From contig SJOL01006429.1 in assembly GCA_004794785.1 (NCBI GenBank), positions 199,334 through 263,333 of the forward strand: a stretch of 64,000 nucleotides of DNA, read 5' to 3'. Of the stretch, positions 10,450 to 21,941 are shown piece after piece. How positions within the stretch are numbered: the first letter of the stretch is position 1; each line of letters opens with the position of its first letter. A model generated the notes under the pieces. The model saw only the letters and a list, made by a program, of their open reading frames with translations. It did no database searches and had not been told where the DNA came from. A program made the translations under genes and the position numbers. The DNA comes from Opisthorchis felineus. Lineage: Eukaryota; Platyhelminthes; Trematoda; Opisthorchiida; Opisthorchiidae.

Positions 10450-10815
10450 CTTTAGTGTCAAATCTGATTCGAGTAGACAGACAGCAGCTTGTCTCACATT
10501 GAACAGTTCTACGTAGCTTACTCCGAGCATCTGATTGCTCACCACACCAGGCTGCGCGAACGGCTGTCCGGTTACCGTGTCGAATCCGCCGCCTTGTTGG
10601 CTGTTGTGCAACAAGGACAGGCTGGAGCTATCCGGTCCTGGAGGTTTGGCCAGTTTGAAGTAGTTGGTCACCCAACCAATATGAACCAGTCCAGGATCTT
10701 GACCAGGCAGAACCAAGACAGTGAAGCAAAACTCGTCAATCAGATTGGCGATGGGGCTCATGTGGCCACTAGAATCAGGCTGAAGGGGTTGTGGAAAGGA
10801 GATTAGGTCAGCTGT
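10450..10815 (-). CDS. RYR: RyR exon 27: SPRY3, first part
   Basis: This exon has 122 codons, phase 0/0. It contains FCFTVLVLPGQDPGLVHIGW, matching YFYSVR.F.GQ(D/E)P..V..GWVT, and FNVRQAAVCLLESDL. A Pro/Ser/Gly-rich loop sits in the middle. The acceptor is taccgcttcaag and the donor AAG|gtacgt. Confidence 0.93.
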
Positions 10816-11250
10816 CTTGAAGCGGTAGGGTGGAAGAAACCAAAAACCTATGCTAGAATGGTTGGTGATTTTTAGAACAAGACAGTATAAAGAAGATATT
10901 TGTATCGAACTTTCCCCCAGGGACATGTGTTCTTGGTTGGGATAGAGAGGCTGTGCGATGTGGAACAAGTGACCAGAAGAGGATTCTGGCCTGTGTTTGA
11001 AAACGCTGTTGTATTGAAGCTATCCGCCTTCGGTGGCACGGTAAATATGTTCTTCTAAAGGGTTGCAATCAGTGATAGGGGTTACGTGTCCCCCATTCGT
11101 TGAAGTGTTCCAAGCACTGGTTCTCATAGTAACAAAAATATTGGCAGATCGAGTGCGTTCATTGGTTGCTGGTCAGGTGATCACTAATACGTGCGCCAAG
11201 CTTGGTAATCGACTCGTCACCGAACAAGGAGATATCATTAGTGCAGGATA

Positions 11251-11438
11251 GGATAGGATCGATCAGCTGTAGCACCCTTTCGGCGCTTAACTGCCATGTC
11301 ACCCGAAGGAAGCACGAGGGCTTGGATACTGCCAGGTTGTCCAAGCCTAGAGAGAGGAAGTTGAGATGACGAAGTCGGGTTCGAAACACGGACCTTCGGG
11401 TCAGTAAATCCGCGCTCTAACCATTGAGCCATCCCTCC
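11251..11438 (-). mobile_element. tRNA-derived SINE (family 1), minus strand
   Basis: In the minus sense the copy reads GGATGGCTCAATGGTTAGAG, then TTTCGAACCCG, and CTTGGACAACCTGGCAGTAT. It ends by a short CTATC repeat (11242-11259). Confidence 0.82.
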
Positions 11439-11739
11439 CCCAATCATTAGTGGGCGTATCTCAATATATTCTAATCATATGCTACTGTAATTGAGTCACA
11501 AAAAATCTATATCTGTAGTAGCCAGCTCAAACTGGAGGTCATCGAGTAGCGAACATATCTCGCAGGCAGACCACCCAGTTGGCCCCGCCCATACTTTCGC
11601 CATGCTGTTAGGCATTCAAAACCCGAAATTGCTGATTTGCTATCATTTCTAAGCAGAAATAAGGGTTCACAACCAATGGTTTACTGGTGATTTACAGATA
11701 TAGTTCAGGATAAAAATCAACCCCAATAAGAACAAAAAT

Positions 11740-12115
11740 TCCATCTTTCACATGACATTACTCAAGAGGTCGATGAAAACCCTGAACAGCCCACAACCGG
11801 TTGCGTCCTTCTTGGGGCTCATCAAGCAGAGCTAGTCCCCAAATATCCATCAACTGTATTTGGTACTTGGATACCAAAGCGTAAGCATGTTGTCATGACC
11901 ATCCATTTGCAAATCAATTTCGTGTTTATGCGAGACTTACTTGAAATCCAACTGAATCTGTTGTTTGTTGATATTCTTCAACTGAATATGGTGCACAAAG
12001 AGCTGTCTCAGGTTTCACTTAGAACGACCTTCGAAGGAGTCTCGTGGCATTTCTACTTCTTGTGACATTACTCATAAGGTCGATGGAAAATTCTGTCGCT
12101 AGTTGTTTTTTTAGG
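11740..12115 (-). mobile_element. Decayed hammerhead element B, parts of two units
   Basis: The minus-sense ribozyme region at about 11766-11857 keeps the layout but has UUGAUGA for CUGAUGA and GCAA for GAAA, so it should be inactive. The arm region follows at about 11905-12010. A second post-ribozyme remnant (acattactcataaggtcgat) lies at 12066-12085, about 300 nt from the first, showing a former tandem copy. Confidence 0.72.
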
Positions 12116-13681
12116 GCTGGGTCTAAGAGGTGCGACTTTCCTGAAGGGACATGATGCCTGCTGGAAGCAGACAGCGTCTCTTCCACTTCAAAGGATGATA
12201 AAAAGGATGAGTAATGAATTCTGTCCACCGTTTGTATTCGACGGGAATCACTTTACCGAGGTGAACACACTGTGAGACTTAACCACTCCCATGGCGATTC
12301 CATAAACAGCACAGAACAGCAGCATAGGTCAGGTCGTGAATGTGATAGGCACTGAACACTCAGTTACGCCGAACTTCACGAGAGCGACCTGAGTCACACG
12401 GACAACGCAACCATTGCCAACACGCGATAGAGCGGCGGAGACCTGACGCACATGGAGTCTGTCGGCCGAATAGACTGACAAGCTGCAACGGAATCAAGCT
12501 GGGCTACACTGGAGACTTGCCAAGCCGTCTTAACCTAATTTCAGGACAGACTTGGATGCGTGAGATCACGTGACATTTTTTTCACCAAACGGGTTCGTTG
12601 CCCATCTGTGCCGTCGGTTCACCCATTTAATGTGGGGTGGTGACAAGACGGTGAACAGGAAAACGCTGACGCCCTTCGAGCGCTTCGTTCAATGGATTAT
12701 TGAAGCCATATGCGCTGGGGTTGAAAAAAGATTTTCGATTCCCCCACGCAGTGTGCAATCCTGTGACGAATACAACGAAGTCACACAAACGAAATAGAGA
12801 CGAGTATTTTCGAGTGGCGAATTTCTGGTAGCGCCAAGACATTTCCCGTGTGTGCTTCTAGTGGAAGAAAAATAGAGTTGGTAAGGTCGGCCGTCAGACG
12901 GTTCGAAAGTATACTTCAAAAAGGTGGTTTCTATTCTCCCTGAGTACATGAAATCCCCTTGGGAAAAAGTCCCTCCAGCTGAAAATCACTGATATAGAGA
13001 AAGCACGGTATTTTATAAGTACACTACATTGTAGTTCTAACACCCCCCATGCAACGACTCTTTCCACTACGATCACGTGGCCACGCATGGCATTTTCAAG
13101 GTCACAAAAGAGAAGCATTGGAAACGAATAACCTAGAGCTTGAAATGACGAATTAGTCTCACAAGAAGTGAACAGCAAAAGGCAACCAAGTTTCAAATGG
13201 TGACGACTCAACAAGTTCTTTCATCTTCGGTTACTTCGTTCAAACCATTGTTCTTAGCCCTTAGTCTGATCTATTTTGTATTACTGGATTATGCTTAGTC
13301 CGGTCCAATTGACCATAGAGGAGCGGTTGGTATCAGGGCACCATCACGTTTTCAATCCCACAGGACAAAATCCTCTCTGTGGTGCGTATCTACACCGACT
13401 AGGTGTCCGACTGAGGGCTTCAAGGCGGACGATTACGCTCCTAGTAATGAACATGCGACGAGCTCACAATGCATCAACGTGAAGCGCACAGGCTGGGAAG
13501 TCTATGTGACTGAAAAACAAGAGTATTTGCGGTCATCCTCTCGCGGATGAATGTGGTATGCGGTCCGGTATATCCAAATTAATACTGGATAGACGGTTCA
13601 TTGCCAAATCCATGTCATTCCTGAACAGGTGATTATATTGTGGTTGTAAGGAAGCTAATTACCTATCTGAATAAGACTCAC

Positions 13682-14037
13682 AACAAGCATGTCCAGATCA
13701 TCTAGAAGAGACGGGACACCAAATGTGGCAGGTCCAACACCTGCTTGGCTTGGCACCATTAGTTGCGGAGTGTGCATCTGTGCCGTGTGTAGTGGCATCG
13801 CAGTCTCCTGAACCATAGTCTGTTGAATTGCAGCTGGCTGGATTTGTTGAAATCCTTGCGTGCTTCCTCCGGTCATGCTGCCGGAGAATGTTCCTGCTGT
13901 CCCTGAGACCAGGCTACCCGAACCGGCACTGCCCTGGCCACCTCCTTGAGCTATCAGTCCGACCTGTGGCTGTGCTGTACGTTTTCCCCCTGTCTGAACA
14001 ACACCACTGCCACCGCCGCTGATGGCTGACACACCAG
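13682..14037 (-). CDS. RYR: RyR exon 26: Gly/Gln/Ser-rich linker
   Basis: This exon has 118 codons after a split Thr codon, phase 1 to 0. The residues are mostly Gly, Ser, Gln and Thr (GGGQGSAGSG, GGSTQGFQQIQ), with a short hydrophobic end LLDDLDMLV. It is a low-complexity linker before SPRY3, not conserved in sequence. Evidence is the long open frame, tgttgtttcag acceptor, gtgagt donor and phase fit. It follows a 7.5-kb intron. Confidence 0.78.
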
Positions 14038-15309
14038 CTGAAACAACAGAGGGTTTAGCAACGCCAGAGTTTAGTCTTTACATAAAATTTCATTGGAATA
14101 AGCAATCTAGCGAACAAATTTAAGGATTGGCAGTATGGTGTGGTAACCGAACACCGAAGTAGTACTGGAGGGACCACTTTACTTCAAACCCCCAATAGGC
14201 GCCAATCATATTTATCCCGTTAAATCGTATCGTGGCCATTACGTCCACTTACTGTGTAGAATCGAATATCTTCGGATGAATCGGATGGTAATGGTTGTAT
14301 CGCCTGGCCATGTGTCCCCGAAATAACTCTGGAAGCCAACAAGCTCGCCTGATAGCACACTGAATTGTGACAGCAGATTACACACTACTGAAACAGGTGG
14401 CTACATTGAGCACCGCGAGTTACGATAGCGCCCGTTACTGTACCGGATAGAAAGAAGACAATGCGCGTTCCAAGTTCACATGTTAAGATGATACTCAAGA
14501 ACCATGCTGTGGAGTCAAAACCAGAAGGAATCTGGCTGACCATCTAAGTAGACCGATGAGGAATCCCCTTCCGGTCAGTCTTGCTCTAATCTAACCTTGT
14601 ACAGTATAAATTAGCCATTGGTTGTATAACTCAACGTTCTGGAGAGTGAAACATGAAACAAACTGAACGAGAATAGCATTGTGACTGATTTGGAAAAATC
14701 AGAAATCAATATAAGAGGAGTATGATGATAATTCCCATGAGCCTTAGTTAAACATATCAAAAACTCTCTATCAGTCTACCACCTCACTAAATCTGTTGCA
14801 CAATATCAATGTTTTCAATCTTCTCCAGTAAAGTTTGATTCTAGGATGAAGCTGATCGGGATTATCCTTACAGGTGTACACAACAGTTTTCCGTCCGCCC
14901 AAATCCCCTCTCAAAACCAGACAATCGGGTTTTAATCATGCCCACCTGTTGTTCAGAGCTTCTGTCAATCTGTGGAACAAAAAGTTACGAAGAACATTCT
15001 TTTATTGATATTCCCATCAAAACACTGTGGTTGGTCATTCGTTAATGATATACGTTGGTTTCCGTAGGAGTCATGACGCCTGATTCGAACTCCATCTGCT
15101 GTCGGCGAACTTGACCATGCAGTGAATATGGGTGTAGTATGCATCCGTCATAACGATGCCGCACCTCCTATATAATTCGTTGACCTCCTGTTCACCGATA
15201 TCCATCATTCGTCGTCCCAACCGGTCCCATTATGTCGAAAGCACCTCACGTGCTCTCGCGGCCGGGTCATTCGCTGTGGTGTTGTCCCTTTGTGGATCCA
15301 ATTGGCGCC

Positions 15310-15910
15310 CAAAGTTGGTACACCTTAGTACATCTTAGTACAGCTTATCTTAGCTCACATCATTCTCACTTGAATAGTCATCCTCCTGTCCTGACCCAAT
15401 CATTCTGGTGAGTCCACACCAAAAGGTAAAAAAGCATTGGACTCGAGTTACGCTCTTATAAAGAGCTCATCAGTAGTGTCGGAGGCTGAACTCCGGACAT
15501 CGGACATGGGAGGCGAGCGTGTCTCCACTCCTCCGGCGCACACCAGACACATTTGGATTTTCATGTCTGGCCTATCGGCACGAGTGACGAGCCTGCAGGT
15601 TTCAAACGTCTGTGGCGCTCCCTGACGGGGAAGTCGTGACAGGCAAGCCAATCGATCGACACAACCAAGACAATTACTAGGTCGTCGTTCGAGCAGTCGA
15701 ACAAATAAATCGCGGCGCTCAAGCGTGAACACGTTCGCCTCAAGTGTCAGATGTCCGGAGTTCAAACCCTTACATGGCCAAGGGTAATGCATTGCTCTAA
15801 TAAAAGGTAAAATCGACTAGTGCCTCCCCCCTTTGGTATGGACTCACCAGAATGATTGCGCCAGGACAGGAGGATGACCGTTCAAACGAGAGTGATGTGA
15901 ATGTGAACAC
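15310..15910. repeat. Inverted pair of a dispersed repeat
   Basis: The left copy (about 15350-15530) and the right copy (about 15760-15905) face each other. Shared words include TCATCCTCCTGTCCTG, CAATCATTCTGGTGAGTCCA and AACTCCGGACATC. Other copies lie at 17680-17830, 18605-18890 and 39085-39180. TTTGAACTCCGGAC may be a worn B box, so this could be a SINE family. Confidence 0.7.
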
Positions 15911-16434
15911 TACACATCCCGCAACCATCTACAACTAATTTATTGTACCGAATCTATTAAATTGCTCGATTGTTATAGAATAAATCCACGACACATCCTT
16001 ACTTGTCTGACAATATATATATATATAGCAAACCACTGGGAGGTAATGGTACAGTCCTGTGGCCTACTTTGATGTCATTCGAAACCTCTCATTTCTATTT
16101 ACCGTCTCCTCAACAAACGGGGCTTGCCTATCTTCTCCACATCTGTCCGGAGGCCACCTGCCCTTAATAACCGAACCCTACGTCAGTTGGACCGATGTCA
16201 CGTGCGTGCTACGGACTAAGCGAAGCCATGCCCTAATTGATCGGAGTGTCAGCCAATCAGGACCGAGCACTGTAGCCCGGCTGTTGTCGCACCTCTCAGG
16301 AAGCCAAGGACAGACACAAGTTGTACCACCGTCAGCAAGTTACAACAGCATCACAGATACTCCAAGAACGATCGCATGTGTCATTTTCCCCTGGCGCGAC
16401 AAGTTAGTACTTCCGCTTGCACAGCGCTGTTCGA

Positions 16435-16515
16435 CAAACACACTCATTTTCCATGTCAACTTGGTTTTCACGGGAGGCACCTGAATCCCAGCTGAATCTC
16501 TCGTTTCTGACGTTC
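16435..16515 (+). repeat. Arm-only fragment of the hammerhead repeat
   Basis: This resembles the arm of element A (CACTCATTT, TTGGTTTTCACG, CCCAGCTGAATCTCTCGTTT), but no ribozyme core is next to it. It is a truncated copy. Confidence 0.65.
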
Positions 16516-17080
16516 TTCTTGGTTAATATGCTGAAAGTAAACAACAAAACGAGGCCAGTGAAGATCGCGGTACCGTGCGCTCACCACATAGGTGGTGCAC
16601 TTGACGAAAACCATCTGCCTAACGGGGTCCACGAAAGGGTGGTTCTGGAATATTGTTGGGTGCCATCCATTTTTTAAGAAAACCCTACTATCTATCCGCA
16701 GGAAAAGAAAGATATCCGTGTTTGGATATCAGGTTTTGCTGATGAAACCAGGTACTCGCTTCCGAGGTCTTGAGCAGGATGCCCTCTATGTGTCACAATG
16801 GTCACATACACACGCACCGTCCCACCAACAAACAAGCGCGAAACGGACTTAGGATGATGCCAATTTTCCACGTGTGTTCAGTTATACGAATGAAAATTAG
16901 GATTGCAACGGGAGAGGGTTGATCGCCTAAATAGCTGATGGTGCGAATCGGCAGAGTACTGTTCAGTCGAATGAAGCAAGTTAGGAGGACCAGACAGCCA
17001 AATAGGGATACGCAGTTGAACGGTGATGCACTAAAACCTAGTGCACAATCACGCAATCACACATTAGGACTGTTGCTCAG

Positions 17081-17122
17081 CAATAAATCTACCGATTGTT
17101 ACCAAACTTTTCCGAAAACACA
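17081..17122 (+). repeat. Short dispersed repeat, copy 1
   Basis: AATAAATCTACCGATTGTTA with CCAAACTTTTCCGAAA matches 42302-42350 closely. The word CACATTAGGACTGTT is present on both sides of it. Confidence 0.5.
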
Positions 17123-17679
17123 TTAGGACTGTTATGCTGCGGTACCACGCGATTAGTCTAAACTTTCCTCAAAGTCAGGTGAAGGGGCGCTGCGGTAACC
17201 TAAGGTCTGACGAAGTTGGACCGGAACATCAGCGTTGCATCATCAATTAGTCCTCAAAAGCCTAGGATGTCTCGTGTGAACGCACCGCTGCACGACCACG
17301 CAAGCACGCACAACGCAGCCCATCGTATAACACGCTTATCCAGCATCAGTCATCAGAGGTGGTAAGATGGGTTGGAAAGATGGCAAGTTGAGCGTTTTTT
17401 CCCGGCCAGAAGTGTTTGGACAGGCAACCACATGCGACTGTGCGTTCCTACTGGCGCGGTGACCGTAACACCCAAATTGGTGTAGTGTAGTGTGTAGGGC
17501 ATGGGAGTGAATATGTACCGAAAATTCTACTATTCTATCCAATGGTTCATAAAATTGTCGACCACACAAACATGAATTCCTCTCACTCGCGGTTTCCGTA
17601 GTATGGAAGGGAGACATGCGGATTGCAGCTTGACTGTTCGAAGTCTTCGGAGAAACAAGCCACAGTCGGCGTGGTTATG

Positions 17680-17830
17680 AGGTCAACATTGGTCTTGTCC
17701 TTGTGTACGAGGTTCTGCATTCACACTACTCGTCTGAGCAGTCTTCCCCCCTGTCGTGGCCCCATTATCCTGGTGATTACACACCAAAGAGGGGGGAGCG
17801 ATTGACTCGAATTCCATTCTGATTAGAACC
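17680..17830 (+). repeat. Dispersed repeat copy
   Basis: It shares the layout of the 15.3 kb copies: ATTATCCTGGTGATTACACACC followed by a G run and GACTCGAATTCC. Confidence 0.5.
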
Positions 17831-18604
17831 CATCAGCATATGATCAGAACCTGTTGTTGGCCGCGCCGGGATTGGATCCCCGGAAATCTAACACGCAAGA
17901 CGAACGTGTGACGCCTAAACCACCAGCGCACTCTGCACGGACCTGAATCATTACGTGTGACCAGACGAACGTGTTCGAGTCTTGGCGATTTGATTGGTTG
18001 GCCCAACGACTCTAACGACGACCCTAGTTCTATTGACCGACTGAGGTTTTCGCCGACCGGTGAGAGTCGGTCAACACAATTCAGGATGACAGATCTGACA
18101 AATACCAGTTACTCAGGACAGGACAAACAGACAAAAAGAGACGGAAGTATCTTTCATTCACTTAACTAAGATCGTAAATCCAAGGCGTGTAAACTGATGG
18201 CATCATATACATCATGGTCGATGTGAAAAGGTCCCTTCAACTTCGCTTGCAGATGAACGCTACACCTAGTGTACTTGTTTCCGAATCCAGAGTTTTTCGA
18301 ACAAGCCAGACAACATGTGGCCCGTGGCTAGGCAACGGTGGTGTGCGAGAAAAACAATAGACAGGTGAGTAACCTAGTGAGACACGAAAAATCCCTCAGC
18401 GGACAGGTGAACTGCATAGATAGAACAATTTCCTCTTTGCCACGTGCGGATATCCTTTTTCTCTTGGGAAAAAAGGGAATCCGAAGTTTTGCAGGACAGA
18501 CGAAGACCTTTTTCAGTGGGTACGATAAAATAATTAGTTACGGTTAACACAGCGACGTTTGTGTTCTATTAGTAGTAATACAAACCATGTATAAAATTCA
18601 CATC

Positions 18605-18890
18605 CAAGTCACTCTCGTTTAAACAGTTTCCCTCCTGACCTGGCACAATTATTCGAATGAATTCACACCAAAGATTCCAGTTTCGTTTTTGTCAAAATTG
18701 ATATGTATTGTATAGCCTTGACGGTTCCTGGGTTTGAACTCCGGACAAATTCCGTAACCCGCCCCAACCACACAGAATTTACCGATATGTGGGTTTGTCA
18801 CAGAACTACCGCGTCTCCTCACTGTCTGAAAGACAAGAACGACGGTGACCAGTAGCGGTGGCAACAGCCTTGTGTGGGTAGCCTGAGCTT
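18605..18890 (+). repeat. Dispersed repeat copy
   Basis: It shares CACTCTCGTTTAAACAGT, CCTCCTGACCTGGCACAATT, GAATTCACACCAAA and GGGTTTGAACTCCGGACAAA with the 15.3-15.9 kb copies. Confidence 0.6.
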
Positions 18891-19438
18891 CTGCCCCCTA
18901 AATTGGAAAAAAAACTTGGAATCAGTCGCGTTTCAGGCTGAGAAGGCACACCAGGGGGGCTTGCTTCTAGCGTTGGCCCACCCCTACCTAGTCAAGTCAC
19001 AGTCCGGGCGGTGGTGACGGCGATTGTGCGTGCCACATCTGAATGCTTTGCTGACCGTAGCTGAGTCAGGATGTCGGACAAACACACCGGGCTGATGATA
19101 GAGACACGCAATGGAGGCATGAGATTCGGTTCGAGCGGAAAGGTGCATGTTAGGGGAAAACAGGAGGAAATGCAAACGGATTTGGCTAGCAGAGGCTTTC
19201 TGAGGAGAACGAACAGGGTGACGGTCTAAATGACTAATCAAGCACGGTCCGGTTTGTGATGCCGTTGTTTCCGAAAACCAAGGTACCATCAGAATAGAAT
19301 GTGATGATAACCACTTCCAAAGGTATTTGCATTCCGTTTGAATTGTAGTTGTACGTGCAGATCCAAAAGCCTATTACTGCAGTTCACATGGCAATAAAGC
19401 AGTCAAATGCATCTAGGGGGGGCGTATGGGACAAAAAT

Positions 19439-19545
19439 GTGAGACCATTAACTTGATGTTAATTGCAAGTGGTCTGTTTGTTCTCTTCATTATCGCTTGT
19501 GTTCTGCTCAAACTCGTGAAATTGTTGGTGAGCAGAGGGGGTAAC

Positions 19546-19583
<38 letters not shown>

Positions 19584-20180
19584 GCGAGGCATGGGAACAA
19601 GCGAGACATGGAAGGCGTCCCTATTGTGGGCGTGCCTTCAAGAATATCACCCCACACAACCACCCAATTTAGACTGGCATCTTGAGAATTAGATTGATTT
19701 TCAGGATCGTAGACAGATCAATCCTTAGTTCGGACCGCAGATCAAATTTTGAAACAGATTTGAGTCAAAATTTAGTCCAGCGGAAGCCAAGTAGTTATCA
19801 GCTCACAGCCAAGGCAGAGCATTGGTGTTTGGCCATTGGCTACTTCGTCGTGGTTACCTGTCAAAAAGGCGAGCTGCTAATCTATCTAACCTCTTCTGAG
19901 GTGGAAGTTGGTAAAGATCCGCTTCGTAATTCGGTTCGTGGTCCGAGCTGCGGGTTGGTGTTTCTATGATTCTGAAAATTAACTGAATTCTCAGGGTGCC
20001 AGTCTAAAACGAATACTTTTGAGGGGTGACGTTCTTCAAGGGACGCCTTTCATGTCACGCCCCTCACTCACACGACACTTTCCTCTGTTCATCAGCAATT
20101 TCACAGAAAGGAGCAACACATTAGCAACATGAAGAGGACAAATCCGCCAAGTGCAGTTAACGTCAAGTTAATGGTCTCAC
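19439..20180. mobile_element. Foldback element with long terminal inverted repeats
   Basis: The sequence from GTGAGACCATTAACTTGA at 19439 returns in inverted form at 20163-20180. Similarity continues inward over roughly 220-270 bp per arm: 19439-19705 against about 19965-20180, including GAAGGCGTCCC, TTTAGACTGGCA and TGAGAATT. The left arm carries a GT run (19548-19578) that the right arm lacks, which explains the unequal arm length. The loop (about 19706-19964) has a 95-codon open frame without known motifs. The family is unknown. Confidence 0.78.
19548..19578. repeat. GT microsatellite inside the foldback element
   Basis: A GT run of about 31 bases in the left arm only. Confidence 0.95.
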
Positions 20181-20828
20181 CTCTTTCTTCCATATGCTAC
20201 GCGCCCTAGACGCATATGAATGGTTTCATATTGTTTGAACTGGAGCAATGAGCCTGTGAATTTGCGTGTACACCCGCAATCCGAACGGAATGCTTGTAAA
20301 TTTAGACGCAAGTTATTCTGATGGCCTAGTGGTAGCAGCCTGAAAAGCCGCATTGCTTTTAAGTTAGAGAGCCACAGTTCGTTCGCCTCAGAAGGAGGCA
20401 TTAGCTCATGACTGTGCTTGGCGTGCATCCTTCAGCGTGGCACCAGCCCAACCCAGTAGCAGGTACCGGGTGGGATAGACTTCGCCCGGGGTGGGTGGGG
20501 TGGGCCGAACAATTCCGCTCATCAGAAGTTGGTAACCAACCGGTGTATACAGCTGCTAGCACCACCTCCACCCTGGTTTGACCAGGTGGCGTGCCGATCT
20601 GCTACGCCTAGTCTGAGAAGCGAACCCGAGGGAACCAGGCCTTCAGCACGTCCTCTTCCCTGTCGCATATCCCGTCTGGGGGTTGATTGGCTTATCGAGT
20701 GATTTAAGTTTTTTTCAGGCGTGGACACTATGGACATAGAGCTGCCTGGTTTGCTAGCTGACGCGACCGACTGTGGAAGGCCTTGTCGATTGCAACAGAG
20801 TATCCATTCGCACCAAAAACTGAACTCA

Positions 20829-21057
20829 TTTAGCGAAATACACTCAATTGCAAAAAAATTTGGTTTTTCGAGAGACTCGCCTGAAACCCATTTGTTTGCA
20901 AATGAGTGTATTTCGCTAGTTGCGTGCAATTTGGGTTCAAGTAGAACATAAGGTTGACGGAAACTCGGGGACTGCGCCAACCTGATGAGCCCCAAGAAGG
21001 GTGAAACCGGTCGCGGGCTGTCGAAGAATTTTCAGCAACCTTATGAGTAGTGTATTA
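20829..21057 (+). mobile_element. Hammerhead element D with 8-bp TSD and inverted arms
   Basis: The 8-bp duplication TGAACTCA lies at 20821-20828 and 21058-21065. The 5' part has two arm pieces facing each other (20830-20850 against 20899-20919), so it forms a foldback. The ribozyme follows (20948-21044), and the element ends shortly after CAACCTTATGAGTAGTGTAT. The orientation is antisense to RyR. Confidence 0.82.
20948..21044 (+). ncRNA. Type I hammerhead ribozyme D
   Basis: CTGATGA is at 20982-20988, GAAA at 21003-21006, and predicted cleavage after 21012. Stem II is GCCC/GGGT and stem III is ACCGGT. The proximal stem I has two mispairs (GCCAAC against GCGGGC), so activity may be reduced; the distal stem I is well kept. 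Confidence 0.8.
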
Positions 21058-21588
21058 TGAACTCACTGTGTGGACAGATATCTGGGTAAGACTCCGTGTA
21101 AGAAAAACACTAATATGACGTTTTCCCCTGTTCCAAAGTTTGCCATTTCAGTAGTGTACATATTATATCTGTAATTTGCGTGGCGCATAGCCCGAAAAAC
21201 ATCGGGCTGCGCGCGTGCCCATCAGATTAGTGTGGGGCCTAGGTCAGCAGCAAACAGCTGCCTGTTGGATCGGCCAACCAGCACGACCCAATCGGCAGAT
21301 GGCGATTCTTCCATTGAAGCTTGTTGGAGCAGTTCATATCAACCGGAACTGTGTGCGTAGGATCTAAAGCAGTGGCAGTGAGTGCGACCGAGCCAACACT
21401 TCGGAACTTATACGAACGCTGGATAATGACATTCTGAAGACTCATCAGTCTGAAGACTGTTGCACTTTGGGATCGTGCGGACTCGACCAGTGTAAGCCGC
21501 CCAGTCAATACCGGTTCGTGACAGACAGAAGGCTGGTGTATGCTTTCATGACCCTGTGGATAATTTCATACACTCCCCGAGCACTTAC

Positions 21589-21715
21589 TTCCACTACCGA
21601 CGGTGGAGCCCACATCCGGGCTGGGTTCACGTGACTTTCCTTTTTTGAACATATTCCCCAGCCGAGTCTTTTTAGCACGACGGTCCCGCATTTCCAATGT
21701 CGAGGAAGTCATAGT
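21589..21715 (-). CDS. RYR: RyR exon 25: basic linker
   Basis: This exon has 42 codons plus 1 nt. It contains RDRRAKKTRLGNMFKKGKSR, a polybasic stretch like the KKKRGRFKFKFFKRRG stretch of insect RyRs and the KKRGFLFKAKK stretch of mammals. The acceptor is cctattttag and the donor A|gtaagt. Confidence 0.86.
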
Positions 21716-21820
21716 CTAAAATAGGAAAACGGATAGTTTAGCGATGAGCAGAGGAGTAAGTAACCCAAAAAACTAGTTGATTCTACACACAGACAGACAA
21801 CAGATTAGGCAGTAACTCAC

Positions 21821-21941
21821 ACCACCCATCATTGTCAGATTAGTCATATCTGCGTGCATTCCTGTCTGCCCTACAGCGGCAAGTTCAGGTTCCAAGTGGC
21901 GTCGCAAAGAGTCCAGATACGCGTGACGCTCCTTCAGCGGT
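21821..21941 (-). CDS. RYR: RyR exon 24: charged linker
   Basis: This exon has 40 codons after a split Lys codon. It contains PLKERHAYLDSLRRHLEPEL, then a Met/Thr-rich tail. No strong family motif is present. Phase agreement with both neighbours and a position equal to the charged linker of insect RyRs support it. The donor is GGT|gtgagt. Confidence 0.82.

Larger units (their letters stand above)
10816..13681 (-). other. RYR: Intron 26
   Basis: This intron holds a minus-strand SINE (11251-11438) and a decayed sense-strand hammerhead repeat with parts of two units (11740-12115). The remaining 1.5 kb shows nothing that I recognise. Confidence 0.7.
14038..21588 (-). other. RYR: Intron 25, largest intron
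   Basis: This 7.5-kb intron is a repeat nest. It holds an inverted pair of a dispersed repeat (15310-15910), further copies at 17680-17830 and 18605-18890, a TA run (16013-16026), an arm-only fragment of the hammerhead repeat (16435-16515), a GT run, a 742-bp foldback element (19439-20180), a GC-rich stretch at 20430-20700, and an antisense hammerhead element (20821-21065). No missing exon is required, since exons 25 and 26 join in phase. Confidence 0.7.

Noticed and set aside
11766..11857. Active hammerhead ribozyme B
   Set aside because: The core has UUGAUGA and GCAA in place of CUGAUGA and GAAA, which should abolish cleavage. It was kept as a decayed copy.
16059..16484. Plus-strand open frame of 141 codons
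   Set aside because: No recognisable domain, overlaps a repeat arm fragment at its end and lies in a repeat-rich intron.
20522..20995. Minus-strand open frame of 157 codons as a transposon protein
   Set aside because: Half of it is the antisense of hammerhead element D and the rest shows no reverse transcriptase or other domain.
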